NCBI GenBank assembly: GCA_018242665.1
Contig: JAFEBL010000017.1
Span: 1-64,000, forward strand
DNA: 64,000 nucleotides
Direction of reading: 5' to 3'
Source of the DNA: Nitrospira sp.
GTDB taxonomy: Bacteria > Nitrospirota > Nitrospiria > Nitrospirales > Nitrospiraceae
Under the pieces are notes generated by a model. That model worked only from the letters and a program-made list of their open reading frames with translations, ran no database searches and was not told the DNA's origin. The translations under genes and the position numbers were made by a program. Positions within the stretch are counted from its first letter, which is position 1, and every line of letters begins with the position of its first letter. This document shows positions 24,747-34,746 of this stretch, piece by piece.

Positions 24747-27050
24747 CTAGAAAAAACCAAAACCGCGTTTCACCCGTTCCCAGAACCCGCTGCCGTGTAC
24801 TTCGCAGTAGACGGACGGCTCCGTGCCCTCGATAAACACTTCCGCTACCCGATGCGGACATTTTGAGGTCGCAAGTTGTGCCGATTGAGGATCGATCTCC
24901 CGCGTCACCACCGCAGGTGGGAGGGCGAAGTCGCGCGGGGCCGATGGCATGACCCGCCGCATGAACTCCACCCACATCGGCAACGCGGCCTGGGCACCGG
25001 TCAAATGCAAGGCCTCCTCGTCATCGAAGCCCACCCACACGCCCACCACCACATCCGGCGTGTAGCCGATGAACCAGGCATCGCGATAGCCATCCGTCGT
25101 GCCCGTCTTGCCTGCCACAATCCCGCGCAACCCCATCGCCTTAGCCTTCGCGGCGGTTCCACGTTCGACCACGCCTTTCAACAGCGAGGTCATCACAGAG
25201 GCTGCCGGGGGGGAGACGGCCTGACGCCGAACCGGCGTATGGCGCCAAGCCGGGTCTCCCTCCGGCGTCATCACCGTCTGCACCGCCGTGGGAACCACCA
25301 GAAGGCCTGCCTGCGCCAACGCGCCATAGGCCGACGTCATCTCCAGCAATGACACGCCCGACGTCCCCAACGCGATGGACAAATTGTCGGCCAACGGACT
25401 TCGAATCCCGAGCTGCTCCGCGAGATGAAGAATGCGTTTCGTCCCGACCGCCTGCGCGATTTTGACCGCCGGAACGTTGAGGGATTGTTCCACTGCCGCC
25501 CGCACTGAAACCGTGCCGTGGAATTTGTGGTCGTAGTTCTGCGGAGCCCAGACACCGGTCCCTGAATCGAAGGTGATGGGTTCGTCGACAATCGTCGTCG
25601 CCGGTGTGATTGGTTGTCCGCCGGCCAGTTCCCGGCGCGCCTCCAGAGCCGCCAGATAGACCAGCGGCTTGAACAACGATCCCGGTTGCCGCTTCGCCTG
25701 CACGGCTCGATTAAATTGGCTCAGGCGATAATCTCGACTGCCGACCATGGCCAGAATGCCTCCGGTCGCGGGATCGATCGCCACCAACGCCCCTTGCACC
25801 GGGGTCGGATGGTCCTTCAAGGCCGGATACGTGGTTTCGAGGGTGGTCAACTCGCGTTCCAACGTCTGCGCGGCCAATTGCTGGAACACCGGGTCCAGTG
25901 TCGTATAGGCTCGAACGCCATCGGAAAGCGGCGCGCCGGTGGCCTCCTCGACTTGCCGCAACAGATAGTCGACGAAAAATGGGGCGTCGGCCAACGTGTC
26001 TTGGGGCGGCATCACCCGCACCGGCGTCCCGACGGCTTGCGCCCGAGCCGCCTCGTCGATCACGCCCAATTCGTGCAGCCGGCCAAGGACGACATCGCGG
26101 CGTTGTTTGGCCATGGCGGGATTCCGCAGCGGCGAATAGGTATTCGGCCCCTTGATCATGCCCACCAGCAAGGCTGCCTCCTCCAGACTCAGCGCCTCCA
26201 TGCGTTTCCCGAAATACCGGTGCGAGGCTTCCCCGACCCCGTAGATGGACACCGAGCCGACTTGCCCGAGATAAATCTCGTTGGCATAACTTTCGAGAAT
26301 GGCCCGTTTGTGATACTTGGCCTCCAAGACCAAGGCGGCAATCGACTCTTTCAGTTTTCTCCCGAACGTGCGCTGCGGAGAGTAAAACAGGTTCTTGGCC
26401 AACTGCTGCGTGATGGTGCTGCCGCCTTGAATGACTGTGCCCCGGGTGAGATTCGTCCACACCGCCCGTGCCACGGCCACCGGATCGATCCCCAGGTGGC
26501 TGAAGAACCGACGGTCCTCGATCGCCAGCAGGATGTCGAGAAATCGTGGGGACAGGTCGTCATACGAGACCCATTCACGGACCTGCCGCGAGGCGCCACG
26601 CAATCCACTGATCAGTTGCGGTTCCAGATAGGCAGGGAACAATTCGTCGCCCTGGTCAATCGACAACACCCGTGCGACACGACCCTGGTCGAGCACCAAG
26701 CGGGCGGGCATGGGTCGCAGGTGCAAATCGGGAAACTCGTGCAGGTAGATATCGATGTCGGCGGAGGTGACACGATATTCGCCGGGCGCGCGGACCGCCG
26801 TGTCGACGCGGTGATACCCAAGACGGTTGAGACGTTCGAGCAAATGGGACGCCGCCACATCCAGATCCGGCTTCAGGAGAAACGGCGCGCCGTAAATCAA
26901 CCGAGGTGGATGCTCATCGCCTGTCGGCAAGGCGAGGCTGGTGGAAAGGTAGAGGCCATAGGAGAGGGCACCCCCTGCGACAAGGAGCACGACGCCCGCC
27001 AACATCAGCAGTCCCCGTACGACCCAGCGCGTGACAACCGTCACCACCAC
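24747..27050 (-). CDS. PBP1b-type bifunctional peptidoglycan synthase
   Basis: The 767-residue protein has an N-terminal membrane anchor (about 9-31), a UB2H-like region (about 45-145), a GT51 transglycosylase with Glu178 in LAIEDRRFFSHLG and GGSTITQQLAKN, and a transpeptidase with Ser458-x2-Lys461 in PGSLFKPL, SLN in EQSLNVPAVK and KTGTTDG near the C-terminus. It polymerises lipid II and crosslinks stems in the periplasm. The start is a GTG in a GTG repeat; the exact initiator is uncertain. The bactofilin gene follows on the same strand, so cell-wall synthesis and scaffold may be coregulated. Confidence 0.94.
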   Translation of the reverse strand: MVVTVVTRWVVRGLLMLAGVVLLVAGGALSYGLYLSTSLALPTGDEHPPRLIYGAPFLLKPDLDVAASHLLERLNRLGYHRVDTAVRAPGEYRVTSADIDIYLHEFPDLHLRPMPARLVLDQGRVARVLSIDQGDELFPAYLEPQLISGLRGASRQVREWVSYDDLSPRFLDILLAIEDRRFFSHLGIDPVAVARAVWTNLTRGTVIQGGSTITQQLAKNLFYSPQRTFGRKLKESIAALVLEAKYHKRAILESYANEIYLGQVGSVSIYGVGEASHRYFGKRMEALSLEEAALLVGMIKGPNTYSPLRNPAMAKQRRDVVLGRLHELGVIDEAARAQAVGTPVRVMPPQDTLADAPFFVDYLLRQVEEATGAPLSDGVRAYTTLDPVFQQLAAQTLERELTTLETTYPALKDHPTPVQGALVAIDPATGGILAMVGSRDYRLSQFNRAVQAKRQPGSLFKPLVYLAALEARRELAGGQPITPATTIVDEPITFDSGTGVWAPQNYDHKFHGTVSVRAAVEQSLNVPAVKIAQAVGTKRILHLAEQLGIRSPLADNLSIALGTSGVSLLEMTSAYGALAQAGLLVVPTAVQTVMTPEGDPAWRHTPVRRQAVSPPAASVMTSLLKGVVERGTAAKAKAMGLRGIVAGKTGTTDGYRDAWFIGYTPDVVVGVWVGFDDEEALHLTGAQAALPMWVEFMRRVMPSAPRDFALPPAVVTREIDPQSAQLATSKCPHRVAEVFIEGTEPSVYCEVHGSGFWERVKRGFGFF

Positions 27051-27229
27051 ATCCCCATGGGCCGAGCATACGCGATCCCGCGAACGAAATCACATCCGGA
27101 CAAGTGACGGAAGCCGTGGCTGGCCCTGATCCAGGCTTGACAAAGCGCCCTCCGTCCTCTTAGATGGGCGCCACAAGGCCGGTTGCTTACCATCTCATAC
27201 CTACCCTTATCCACACGAGGAATGAACCG

Positions 27230-28735
27230 GTGAAGACCAGACTCTCCGCCACGGCGGGTTCCGCCGCCTCTGCCTGCTCGTTATCGAAGACCACTCCTGA
27301 TGCGGCGACGCTGCCGCACCCGCGCGACCGCCGGCGCCCACCTGCATCATGTCGGCTCCGCCTTGGTGCCGGACCCGCGCTGTTCGCCTGGAGCATGCTC
27401 CTGACTGGCCTGACCGCCATGATCCCAACTACCGCGTCGGCGGGCAGTTTCCGCATCTACGATCACAGCGCCTCGGCCACCGGCCAGGCGTCGGCCTTTG
27501 TCGCCCAAGCCGACGATGCCTCCGCGGGCTACTACAATCCAGCGGGCATGACCCAACTTCGCGGCGTCCAACTGTCGGCCGGCACGACGCTCATCGCCGG
27601 CGGCTTTTCATTTCAGAATGCCGCGGGCACCCAGGCCAACGGAGACCTTCGTGGCAGCGTGGCCATTCCACCCCCGTCCAATATCTACCTCACGGCAAAC
27701 CTCAAGGATCTGGGGATCGGGTCATGGGAGAGTACGACGGTCGGGCTCGCTGTCTTCAGTCCGTTCGGCACCTTGACACGTTGGCCGGACAGCAGCCCCT
27801 TTTCCACCGCCACAACCAAAGCGGCGTTCGAACTCATCGACATCCGTCCCTCCATCGCCTTCCGGCCGTTACCGGATCTGGCCATCGGCCTCGGCGCGGA
27901 CGTCTATACATTTTCAGGAGCGTTCGGGGAAGGTCAAGTGGAACGCCAATTTCGCTGGCCGGGCGGGCTCGGCATTCCAGCCGGCACCGGCATGGAATTG
28001 AACGGACGGGATACGGCCGCCGGCTTCAATGCCAGCCTGCTATATACCCCGCTGCGCAATGAAGACGGCAAACCCCTCGTCAACATCGGCCTCACCTATC
28101 GCAGCCAAGCCACCCTGCACCTCGAGGGCCAATTGCTCGCCGCCGGGACTCCTGTGGCGGACACCCGCACCACGTTCGTCGTGCCGCAGGTCCTCACCGG
28201 CGGCATCGCCCTGTGGCCCGTCCGCGACAAAGACCGGGAATGGAAAGTAGAACTGGATGTGGACTACACCGGCTGGAAATCGGTCCGCAACCTGGACACC
28301 CGCTTGTCGAACGGCCTGACGGTCCCGACGCCGGCCAATTGGACAAGTGGATACACGGTGATGATCGGCACGGAACATAAATGGCTGAACCCCGCGCCGC
28401 TGCCCGATTGGGACATCGCCTTACGCGCAGGGTACTGGCATTCGCAGAAAGCGATTCCCGACCAGACCTTCAATCCCGCTATCCCCGACGGCGACAACCA
28501 TGCGGTCTCCACCGGAATCGGGTTCATGTGCCGGGAGCGCGGCCGGTTTCTCGGGATCATTCCCTGTGGCGGCTCCGAGAAGACCCTCAGCCCCAAGGGG
28601 CTTGGCGTCGACCTTGCCTACCAGGCCATCCTCTACGAAAATCGAACCGTCGCCGGCAACATCAATCCAACGGTCAACGGTACCTATCGCACGACGTTGC
28701 ATGTCGGTTCCATCAACCTTCGGGTAAATTTTTGA
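27230..28735 (+). CDS. FadL/OmpP1-family outer-membrane transporter
   Basis: The start chosen is GTG 27230 with ACGAGG nine bases upstream; the frame continues to ATG 27164. A long basic leader precedes the hydrophobic signal segment and PTTASAGSFRIYD, so the signal peptide may be shorter than the frame implies. The mature part follows the FadL pattern: GQASAFVAQADDASAGYYNPAGM at the N-terminus and many amphipathic strands ending VNF. FadL channels move fatty acids or hydrophobic compounds across the outer membrane. The length (501 aa) is typical. It is divergent from the PBP1b gene across about 180 bp. Confidence 0.9.
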   Translation: MKTRLSATAGSAASACSLSKTTPDAATLPHPRDRRRPPASCRLRLGAGPALFAWSMLLTGLTAMIPTTASAGSFRIYDHSASATGQASAFVAQADDASAGYYNPAGMTQLRGVQLSAGTTLIAGGFSFQNAAGTQANGDLRGSVAIPPPSNIYLTANLKDLGIGSWESTTVGLAVFSPFGTLTRWPDSSPFSTATTKAAFELIDIRPSIAFRPLPDLAIGLGADVYTFSGAFGEGQVERQFRWPGGLGIPAGTGMELNGRDTAAGFNASLLYTPLRNEDGKPLVNIGLTYRSQATLHLEGQLLAAGTPVADTRTTFVVPQVLTGGIALWPVRDKDREWKVELDVDYTGWKSVRNLDTRLSNGLTVPTPANWTSGYTVMIGTEHKWLNPAPLPDWDIALRAGYWHSQKAIPDQTFNPAIPDGDNHAVSTGIGFMCRERGRFLGIIPCGGSEKTLSPKGLGVDLAYQAILYENRTVAGNINPTVNGTYRTTLHVGSINLRVNF

Positions 28736-28851
28736 TGACCGGCGGTTCGCCGATCGTGGTAGAGTACCGCCAGCTATCATGCGCACCGATCTCGTAACCG
28801 TTTTCCCGGTTGTTTGTGCGCGGTGATACCGTTTCCGAGCGAGGCCGTTCC

Positions 28852-31212
28852 ATGGATCGCCCGTCTGAGGCCGACTCTTCGACCGACCTTCCCGCCCAAC
28901 AAGTTCACGTGCTGTATCGCAACATGCCGACCGGTGTCTTGGCGAGCGCCGCCAACGCGGCCATTCTCGCCGCGGTGGAGTGGTCGGTCGTTCCGCATAC
29001 GCCGTTGATGGTATGGGTTTCCGTGCTGTGGTTCATTGCCGCCGCTCGGGCCACCCTCATCCTCCAATATCGCCGTGGCGCCCCTGCCGCATGGACCAGC
29101 CGCGACTGGCACCGATGGATGTTACTCAGCACCACCGCGGCCGGCGTCGCCTGGGGCGGAAGTGTGTACTTCCTCACCCCGGAAATTCCCCTGCCCTATG
29201 AGCTGGTCCATCTGTTCGTGCTGGGGGGCATGACCGCGGGCGCGATCTCGGTGCTGTCGGTGTCTCTGCCTCTATTTCTCTGCTATGCCGTACCGGTGAC
29301 CCTGCCCGCTCTCGGGCATCTCCTGTTCAGCGGGCGCGACTTCCACTCGATCATGGGACTCATGGGGATCCTGTTCCTCATCGCCACCGTCCACTCGGCG
29401 TGGAATTTCAATCGGGTCCTGCTTTCTTCCATGCGGTTGCAGCTGGAAAAGCTCACCCTGGTGCGATCGCTCACGACCCGCACGGAAGCGGTCGAACGGC
29501 TCAATCAGGAAATCACCAAAGAGGTTCACGAACGCCGCGTGATCGAGGAACATCTACGCATGGCCCAGAGCGATCTGGAACAGCGCATTGCGGACCGCAC
29601 GGCCGACCTCGCGCAGGCCAATGCCAAACTGCAACAGGAAGTGCGTGAACATCGGCTCACGGAAGGCGCCCGGCTTTCCAGCGAAAAACGATTCAACGCC
29701 CTCACCGACAACCTCAACCAAGGCGTATGGTTTGCGCGCGCGCAACCACCCCAGGTGCTCTACGTGAATCCCGCGTTTGAGCGCATCTGGGGACTGCCGG
29801 CCGCGCGGTTTTATGACAATCCGAAACTCTGGCGGGACAGTGTGCACCCCGACGATCAACGGATGGTGATGGAAGTCTATGACGCGGAATTAACCAGTCC
29901 GAGCGGGCGCGATGTGCAGCTGCTCTATCGCATTGTCCGCCCAGACGGCAAGGTCCGATGGATCCACGACCGTATGGTCATCCACCGTTCCGAAACGGGG
30001 GACGTCGACAGCATGAGCGGGATCACGGAAGACATCACTGAGGCGCGCGAACTGGAGGACCAACTGCGGCAGGCCCAAAAAATGGAAGCGGTCGGGCGTT
30101 TGGCCGGCGGCGTGGCGCACGATTTCAACAATGTCATGACGGTCATCCTCGGGTACAGCGCCGTGCTGCTTCAGGAACTCAGTCAGAATTCCTCGGCCCG
30201 CTACTTCGTGCAGGAAATTCAGCGAGCCGGCGAACGATGTGCGGCCCTGACCGGCCAGCTGCTCGCCTTCAGCCGTAAGCAGATGTTGCATCCGGTGTCA
30301 CTGGATCTTCATCGCGTGATTCGAGATCTCATGGCGTTGCTCAAAAGCCTCATCGGCGAGCATGTCACAATTGTGCTGCACCTCGACCCCACGCCGCGAT
30401 GGGTCAAGGCCGATGCGGTACAACTCGAACAGGTCCTGCTCAACCTGGCGGTAAATGCCCGCGATGCCATGCCGCATGGCGGCACCTTGACCATTGACAC
30501 GTCCCAGGTGTTGCCCGAGGCGGTATGGGGCCCCAACCACGACGCGCGCGCCACCCGAACCTATGTGCGACTGCGCGTCCATGACACGGGAACCGGCATC
30601 GATGCGGCAACGAAGGCGAAAATCTTCGAACCGTTTTTTACCACCAAGCCGCCGGGTCGCGGGACCGGACTCGGTTTGTCCACGGTCTACGGCATTGTGC
30701 ATCAAAGCGGGGGGACCATCTCGGTGGAGAGCACCGTGGGCCACGGCACAACGATGACGGTGTTTCTTCCGGAAGTCGTGCCTCCGCATATCGCGCTACC
30801 GGCTGCGACGTCGACACCGGATGATAAGACCGCAACAGAGATCATCCTGCTCGTGGAAGATGAACCCTCGGTCCGGCTCTTGACGCAGCATATTCTCCGC
30901 ACCCACGGATATACGGTGCACGAGGCGGAGGACGGCTTCCAAGCGCTGGATCTGATTCGCCGCAGTTCTCTCCACATTGACCTCCTGATCACCGATCTGG
31001 TCATGCCCGGCATGAACGGCAAAGAATTGGCGATGCGTCTCCGCAGCCACTTCGCCGAGCTGAAAGTGCTGTACATGTCAGGGTACAGCGACAATCCGCC
31101 GGTTACGGGAGACGAGTCACAGGGGCAGACAACATTCTTGCAGAAGCCGTTCTCACCGGAAGATCTGATCCGCCTGGTGCGCGAGATCCTGCAGCCGGTT
31201 TCGCCCGCCTAA
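28852..31212 (+). CDS. Hybrid histidine kinase with multi-helix membrane sensor
   Basis: ATG 28852 has GAGG about eight bases upstream; a TTG in frame at 28810 is less likely. The 786-residue protein has five to six N-terminal membrane helices (about 25-190), a coiled coil (about 215-285), a PAS domain (about 290-405), HisKA with the acceptor His in GGVAHDFNN, HATPase with DTGTGID and GRGTGLGL, and a C-terminal receiver with LLITDLVMPGMNG. From the HisKA domain on it is close in layout to the hybrid kinase at 3614-6700, but the sensor half is different. No adjacent output regulator is seen. Confidence 0.92.
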   Translation: MDRPSEADSSTDLPAQQVHVLYRNMPTGVLASAANAAILAAVEWSVVPHTPLMVWVSVLWFIAAARATLILQYRRGAPAAWTSRDWHRWMLLSTTAAGVAWGGSVYFLTPEIPLPYELVHLFVLGGMTAGAISVLSVSLPLFLCYAVPVTLPALGHLLFSGRDFHSIMGLMGILFLIATVHSAWNFNRVLLSSMRLQLEKLTLVRSLTTRTEAVERLNQEITKEVHERRVIEEHLRMAQSDLEQRIADRTADLAQANAKLQQEVREHRLTEGARLSSEKRFNALTDNLNQGVWFARAQPPQVLYVNPAFERIWGLPAARFYDNPKLWRDSVHPDDQRMVMEVYDAELTSPSGRDVQLLYRIVRPDGKVRWIHDRMVIHRSETGDVDSMSGITEDITEARELEDQLRQAQKMEAVGRLAGGVAHDFNNVMTVILGYSAVLLQELSQNSSARYFVQEIQRAGERCAALTGQLLAFSRKQMLHPVSLDLHRVIRDLMALLKSLIGEHVTIVLHLDPTPRWVKADAVQLEQVLLNLAVNARDAMPHGGTLTIDTSQVLPEAVWGPNHDARATRTYVRLRVHDTGTGIDAATKAKIFEPFFTTKPPGRGTGLGLSTVYGIVHQSGGTISVESTVGHGTTMTVFLPEVVPPHIALPAATSTPDDKTATEIILLVEDEPSVRLLTQHILRTHGYTVHEAEDGFQALDLIRRSSLHIDLLITDLVMPGMNGKELAMRLRSHFAELKVLYMSGYSDNPPVTGDESQGQTTFLQKPFSPEDLIRLVREILQPVSPA

Positions 31213-31252
31213 CAGGCCGCGTTATTGATCTTGCCGTGCCGGCTCATTCCAT

Positions 31253-32719
31253 TCAGGAATCCGCAGGGGTCGTGAGTGGCGGGCGCTTGGCCGACTCGCC
31301 CATGGCGCCGGCATGCGGGATCCACTGCGGCAATAGCGATCCCGCCGCCATTCCCGCCGCCGATACCAATAGGCCGACGAGTTGTGGGGGCCACACGTAA
31401 TCCGGCGTGACCCACGCTTCCAGCCACAACCAGCTTCCCAGACCGGCGACGATACTGACCAGCGCGCCTTGGGTGGTTGCGCCCGGCCAATACAGTCCGG
31501 CCAGCAACGGCATAAAGGCCGCCACCAAGGTCACCTTGTAGGCGCTCTCCACCATTTTAAAAATGCTGGCCTCAGAATTGAGGGCAAACAGCAGGACGAT
31601 CGCGGTAAAGCTGATCAATACCGAGCGCATGACGCGCAGCAAACCGCCGTCGCTGATGGTCGGCACGCAGCCCTTCACGATATTTTCGCTGAAGACCACC
31701 GATGGCGCGAGCAATGTCGCCGATGAGCAGCTCATGATCGCGGAAAGCAGCGCGCCGAAAAACACGATCTGCGCGGCCATCGGCGTATGCTGCAAGACCA
31801 ACGTCGGCAGAATGAGTTGCGAATCCCGACCCAACAATCCCGCAACCTGCGCCGGGTCCACAAGCATGGCTGTATACGCGAGAAACATCGGCACGAAGGC
31901 GAAGAAAAAATACAGCGCCCCGCCCAGCACCGATCCCCGCACTGCCGTTCGTTCATCCCGAGCCGAAGTGATCCGCTGAAACACGTCTTGCTGCGGAATT
32001 GATCCGAACATCATGGTGACCCACGCTCCCAGAAACGGAATCCACAGATCCACATCGGCAGGAGGGAAGAAATCGAGTTTCCCTGCCGCCGCCGCGTGCG
32101 TCACCACCGCCTCGATTCCGCCGGCCAACTCGCTGACCACAGACCCGATATACAGCATGCCGCCCATAATCACGGTGATTTGCACGAAATCGAGAATCGC
32201 CACCGAAAACATGCCGCCGAACGTGGTGTAGGTCAGCACGATGAGCGCGCCCAGCATCATACCGGCCGGCTGACTCATGGCCCCGCCCGTCACGACGTTG
32301 AACACCAGCCCAAGCGCTTTGATTTGGGCCGACACCCAGCCGAGATACGAGGCCACGATGCAGAGCGTGCACAGCACCTCTACCGACCGGTTGTACCGCA
32401 ACCGGTAAAAGTCCCCGATGGTCAGGAGATTCAGCCGATAGAGTCGGCGGGCGAAGAACAGACCGGCAAATATTAAACAGAGGCTTGAGCCGAACGGATC
32501 AGCCACCACGGCCCGCAGGCCGTCTTTCACGAACGTGGCGGAGATGCCGAGCACCGTTTCGGCACCAAACCAGGTGGCAAACACAGTGGCCGTCACCACT
32601 GGCAGCGGGAGGCAGCGGCCCGCGACGGCGAAATCTTTGGTGTTGTGAACGCGAGTGGCGGCGTAGAGCCCAACCGCGACCGAGCAGGCAAGATACACAA
32701 TCACGAACAGGAGCAGCAT
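31253..32719 (-). CDS. Sodium:solute symporter family protein
   Basis: The 488-residue protein has about 13 membrane helices in the SSS/LeuT arrangement. Family markers include DFAVAGRCLPL near residue 30, GADTVL-like FGAETVLGIS, and an internal GALLSAIMSCSSATLLAPS at about residue 320-345, which contains the conserved Ser/Thr of the sodium site. It should import an organic or inorganic solute with sodium. The substrate cannot be told from sequence alone. It converges on the hybrid kinase with 40 bp between stops. Confidence 0.9.
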   Translation of the reverse strand: MLLLFVIVYLACSVAVGLYAATRVHNTKDFAVAGRCLPLPVVTATVFATWFGAETVLGISATFVKDGLRAVVADPFGSSLCLIFAGLFFARRLYRLNLLTIGDFYRLRYNRSVEVLCTLCIVASYLGWVSAQIKALGLVFNVVTGGAMSQPAGMMLGALIVLTYTTFGGMFSVAILDFVQITVIMGGMLYIGSVVSELAGGIEAVVTHAAAAGKLDFFPPADVDLWIPFLGAWVTMMFGSIPQQDVFQRITSARDERTAVRGSVLGGALYFFFAFVPMFLAYTAMLVDPAQVAGLLGRDSQLILPTLVLQHTPMAAQIVFFGALLSAIMSCSSATLLAPSVVFSENIVKGCVPTISDGGLLRVMRSVLISFTAIVLLFALNSEASIFKMVESAYKVTLVAAFMPLLAGLYWPGATTQGALVSIVAGLGSWLWLEAWVTPDYVWPPQLVGLLVSAAGMAAGSLLPQWIPHAGAMGESAKRPPLTTPADS

Positions 32720-32843
32720 GTGCTACCGGCGCATCAGTGAGATCACACCCGCGGGGGGCGGTGTGCGAGGCGATTGTACCGGCGGCCGCATGACGACGCA
32801 ATGCTATGGCCATCGAACGGGTGAGAGAGCCCCTTCACGGAGA

Positions 32844-32878
32844 CGGCTTGCGCAGGTTCAGCACACCCACGCAAGCCG
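32844..32878 (-). terminator. Stem-loop after the small helical exported protein
   Basis: CGGCTTGCG and CGCAAGCCG form a 9-bp stem around a 17-nt loop, 23 bp downstream of the minus-strand stop. There is no T-run on that strand, so confidence is moderate. It lies in the 182-bp gap before the symporter gene, which otherwise shows nothing. Confidence 0.4.
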
Positions 32879-32901
32879 CTTCGTCTTCTGCGAGACCCCA
32901 G

Positions 32902-33177
32902 TTACTCAGTCTTGGCTTTCAGTTCGTTGACCTTGCCCTTCGCCTTCTCCATCGCCGCATTTCCCTTACCCTTGGCGCGCTCCACTTCCGCCTGCACCTT
33001 ATTGCCCTTGGCTTCTTCCACCGCGGCCTTCGCGTCGCCCTTCAGTTCCTCGACTTTGGCCTTGGTGTCCCCCTTCAACTCCTCCACCTTGGCTTTCATC
33101 TCACCGGCCCAACTGGCGGAACAGAGACCAGACATTACCAACACCAGCGCCGAAACCACCACAGACCACTGTGTCAT
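32902..33177 (-). CDS. Small exported Lys/Glu/Ala-rich helical repeat protein
   Basis: ATG 33177 has AAGGAGG six bases upstream, which decides the start. The product is 91 residues with a signal peptide (ending SASWAG). The mature part is almost pure amphipathic helix with tandem copies of KAKVEELKGD, then AAVEEAKGN and ERAKGKGN and EKAKGKVNE. It resembles periplasmic or outer-membrane-associated apolipoprotein-like or CsbD-like stress proteins in composition only. No catalytic residues are seen. No function is assigned. Confidence 0.8.
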   Translation of the reverse strand: MTQWSVVVSALVLVMSGLCSASWAGEMKAKVEELKGDTKAKVEELKGDAKAAVEEAKGNKVQAEVERAKGKGNAAMEKAKGKVNELKAKTE

Positions 33178-33351
33178 GGATAACCTCCTTCTTCGACCAT
33201 AGGGTGATTCTGCCATCGACGATCCGCTCCGGACAGTCTGTGCCAATGGCGCGCAGGCCACAATCGCTGGAACAAACTACGGAATCGTATGGATCACATC
33301 GTGAAGAAATCGCTCCACAACGGTAGGCAATGACGAAAAACGATCATTTCG

Positions 33352-33379
33352 TTGACGCGTCGTCTTAGTGTGTTACGAA
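33352..33379 (+). promoter_or_regulatory. Sigma-70-like promoter, possibly leaderless
   Basis: TTGACG (33352-33357) and TACGAA (33374-33379) are spaced 16 bp. The expected transcription start falls within a base or two of the ATG of the small gene that follows (33386), so the message may have little or no leader. The match is by eye only. Confidence 0.4.
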
Positions 33380-33385
33380 TAGGGC

Positions 33386-33604
33386 ATGCGTTACTCACTG
33401 TATTTCGCCTGGGTGGTGGCCGTCCTGTCGATTTGCATCTTGACGACACTCGCCTCGTTTCCGACACTCGGCAACGGGGAGCGTACGCCAGAGCCGCAGA
33501 TCGTGGCAGGAGCGGAGAAACTGCGGACGATCAAGATTCACCGGCTGCGGTGCAATCCGTTTACGTCCTCGTGCCACCTCTCCAAGCAAAAACCACAACG
33601 TTAG
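33386..33604 (+). CDS. Small exported or anchored hypothetical protein
   Basis: The 72-residue product has one hydrophobic segment (about residues 6-25, WVVAVLSICILTTLASF) that could be a signal peptide or an anchor, and a basic C-terminal tail with two cysteines (RLRCNPFTSSCHL). There is no Shine-Dalgarno; the preceding promoter-like sequence would leave almost no leader. I do not recognise a family. Coding status is moderately supported by the clear hydrophobic N-terminus. Confidence 0.5.
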   Translation: MRYSLYFAWVVAVLSICILTTLASFPTLGNGERTPEPQIVAGAEKLRTIKIHRLRCNPFTSSCHLSKQKPQR

Positions 33605-33629
33605 CTCCAACCTCTGTTTCTCCTGACCG

Positions 33630-34580
33630 TCACGTCACGGGGATACGCGTGGCATTCGCGTCCAACCATTGGGCGAACGTCTGCAAGCCGGCATTGAGTG
33701 CCCGGGCGATGGCCGGTTCGCGGGCCGCGCAAAAGACGGCGTTGAAGTCGCGTTTAAACTGAAACATATTGGCCAGGTCGTCCGCTCCCGGAAACCCGAA
33801 GTTCCGGTACACTTCCGGCGGCACCGCGTGATAGCGCACCTCGCGCCCGAGCACCTTGCTCAAGCCGGCGGCCATTTGCGAACCGGTGAGATGCTCGCCG
33901 GCGATGCCGACGGTTTTACCGAGATAGGCCTCCCGCTTCCTGAATATTCCCAGCGCGCACTTGCCAATGTCGTCAGCCGCAATCCCGGGCAAGCGGGCCT
34001 CACCCATGGGAAGCGTAAAGACCAACGTGCCGTCCGGCCCCGGCTTCGGCCCCATGCCGAAATGAATGAGATTGTCCCAGTAGAAGGAGGTGAGCAGGAA
34101 CGTCGTCGGCACTCCAAGTTGTTTAAAGAGCTGATCTGCTTCCCCCTTGGCGTCGAAGTGCGGCACCTTATACTTACCCATCAATGTCGGCATCCGGTTA
34201 TCGGAGAGCGGAACCCATCGACGCGTATCTTCGAGCGTCGACCAGATCACATGCCGCACCCCCGCTGCCTTGGCGGCCTTGGCCATGGCTTCAGCCTCGG
34301 CGTACTCCTTTTCGGGAGACAAATGCGCCCAGAAAAACGTGACGCAAAACGCACCGGTGGCACCCGCAAAGGCGCGCTTCAGACTGTCCACGTCATGTAC
34401 ATCGGCGGCCACCACTTCCGCGCCGAGCCGGGCAAGTTCTTTGGCCTTGTCCGAATGGACGTCTCTGGTCAGCGCGCGTACCGCCACACCGCTGGCTGGA
34501 TCGGCCAATAGCGCCCGCACCAATCCACCACCTTGCATGCCGGTCGCCCCGACCACCGCAATCACCTGCTTCTCTCCCAT
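33630..34580 (-). CDS. NmrA/HSCARG-type NAD(P)-binding protein
   Basis: ATG 34580 follows AAAGGAG. The 316-residue protein begins with VIAVVGATGMQGGGLVRALL (Rossmann loop GATGMQGG), continues as an atypical SDR (AEVVAADVHDVDSLKRAFAGATG) and has HVIWSTLEDTRR instead of a YxxxK catalytic pair, as in NmrA-like redox sensors. Such proteins bind NADP(H) and report redox state or act as regulators rather than as dehydrogenases. It is a single gene on its strand. The longer frame upstream adds 15 residues without a ribosome site. Confidence 0.9.
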   Translation of the reverse strand: MGEKQVIAVVGATGMQGGGLVRALLADPASGVAVRALTRDVHSDKAKELARLGAEVVAADVHDVDSLKRAFAGATGAFCVTFFWAHLSPEKEYAEAEAMAKAAKAAGVRHVIWSTLEDTRRWVPLSDNRMPTLMGKYKVPHFDAKGEADQLFKQLGVPTTFLLTSFYWDNLIHFGMGPKPGPDGTLVFTLPMGEARLPGIAADDIGKCALGIFRKREAYLGKTVGIAGEHLTGSQMAAGLSKVLGREVRYHAVPPEVYRNFGFPGADDLANMFQFKRDFNAVFCAAREPAIARALNAGLQTFAQWLDANATRIPVT

Positions 34581-34746
34581 GTTGTCTTCTCCTTTGCATC
34601 GCTCGTCGTTGCGAGACCGGCGCATGTTCCCGCACCGTTTCTGTCAACCAACGAGGCAGTCGTCCGTTTCACTCTCTATGAGCCGGAACTGGTCTTCACC
34701 GGCATCGCCATGATAGGCTATCAATAGCTAGCCAGGGAGGAGCGTC

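Noticed and set aside
25614-27107. Long plus-strand open frame opposite the PBP1b gene
   Set aside because: It mirrors a well-supported minus-strand gene with clear catalytic motifs, and its own translation has no domain.
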